A stretch of DNA of 5,361 nt from Candidatus Propionivibrio dominans (lineage in GTDB: Bacteria > Pseudomonadota > Gammaproteobacteria > Burkholderiales > Rhodocyclaceae): NCBI GenBank assembly GCA_016709335.1, contig JADJNC010000049.1:1-5361 (forward strand). Reading direction: 5' to 3'. Made by a program: the position numbers and the translations under genes. Below, piece after piece: positions 5,254 to 5,361 of the stretch (position 1 is the first letter of the stretch; each line of letters starts with the position of its first letter). A model generated the notes under the pieces. That model was not told where the DNA came from and searched no databases. It saw only the letters and a program-made list of their open reading frames with translations.

Positions 5254-5333
5254 GACAAAACTCTGGGCTAAACCTTAGGAGCCTAGCCGTGTCAGTTTTC
5301 AAGAGTTGACTGACAGCGTGGTGCTCAAAGAGC
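5254..5333 (-). ncRNA. Three-hairpin leader motif, copy A
   Basis: Read on the minus strand. H1 is GCTC-TTT-GAGC (5333-5323). H2 is TGTCAGT and ACTGACA around CAACTCTTGAAA (5315-5290). H3 is GGCTA and TAGCC (5288-5266) and contains CCTAAGG. The tail is AGTTTTGTC (5262-5254). It lies immediately upstream of the three-way junction and 99 bases before the DUF3577 start. H1 may extend further toward 5340. Confidence 0.65.
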
Positions 5334-5361
5334 GAACTACGGGAGAAACTTTAGCGATCTT

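Overview
This window looks like part of a proteobacterial integrative and conjugative element (ICE) or related plasmid accessory backbone. The best guess for the host is Burkholderiales or a related beta/gamma-proteobacterium; this rests on the gene set and a moderate base composition of roughly half G+C, so it is an inference. All supported genes are on the minus strand, so transcription runs from high to low coordinates.

Order in the direction of transcription: a structured leader (5361-5156); a DUF3577 / STY4534-type ICE replication protein (5155-4508); a rho-independent terminator (4494-4462); a 480-base hairpin-rich leader (4461-3978); a DUF3275 gene (3977-3295); a second hairpin-rich leader (3318-2864); three small unnamed genes (2863-2505, 2424-2072, 2097-1924), the last two overlapping; a hairpin and terminator-like element (1891-1822); a DUF6094 gene carrying methyltransferase motifs (1790-622); and two small unnamed genes (538-292 and 283-37) that follow it closely. 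DUF3577, DUF3275 and DUF6094 are typical passengers of ICE backbones and mostly lack a worked-out biochemical role.

The most interesting signal is outside the genes. Three of the leaders carry the same composite element: a first hairpin, a second hairpin whose loop reads CAACTYT(T)GAA(A) on stems of quite different sequence, a third hairpin containing CC-N-AAGG, then a conserved AGTTYYTGT-like tail, all at near-constant spacing. The stems differ but stay paired, which is the signature of a conserved RNA (or folded single-stranded DNA) structure. It precedes the DUF3577 gene, the DUF3275 gene and the unnamed gene at 2863, which suggests one shared regulator of several transcripts.

A caution applies to every gene: all but one supported protein gene are interrupted by one- or two-base indels, often in short homopolymers, while the reading frames between them stay intact and the corrected lengths come out as whole codons. 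This looks more like uncorrected sequencing indels than slow gene decay, but only read data can decide.
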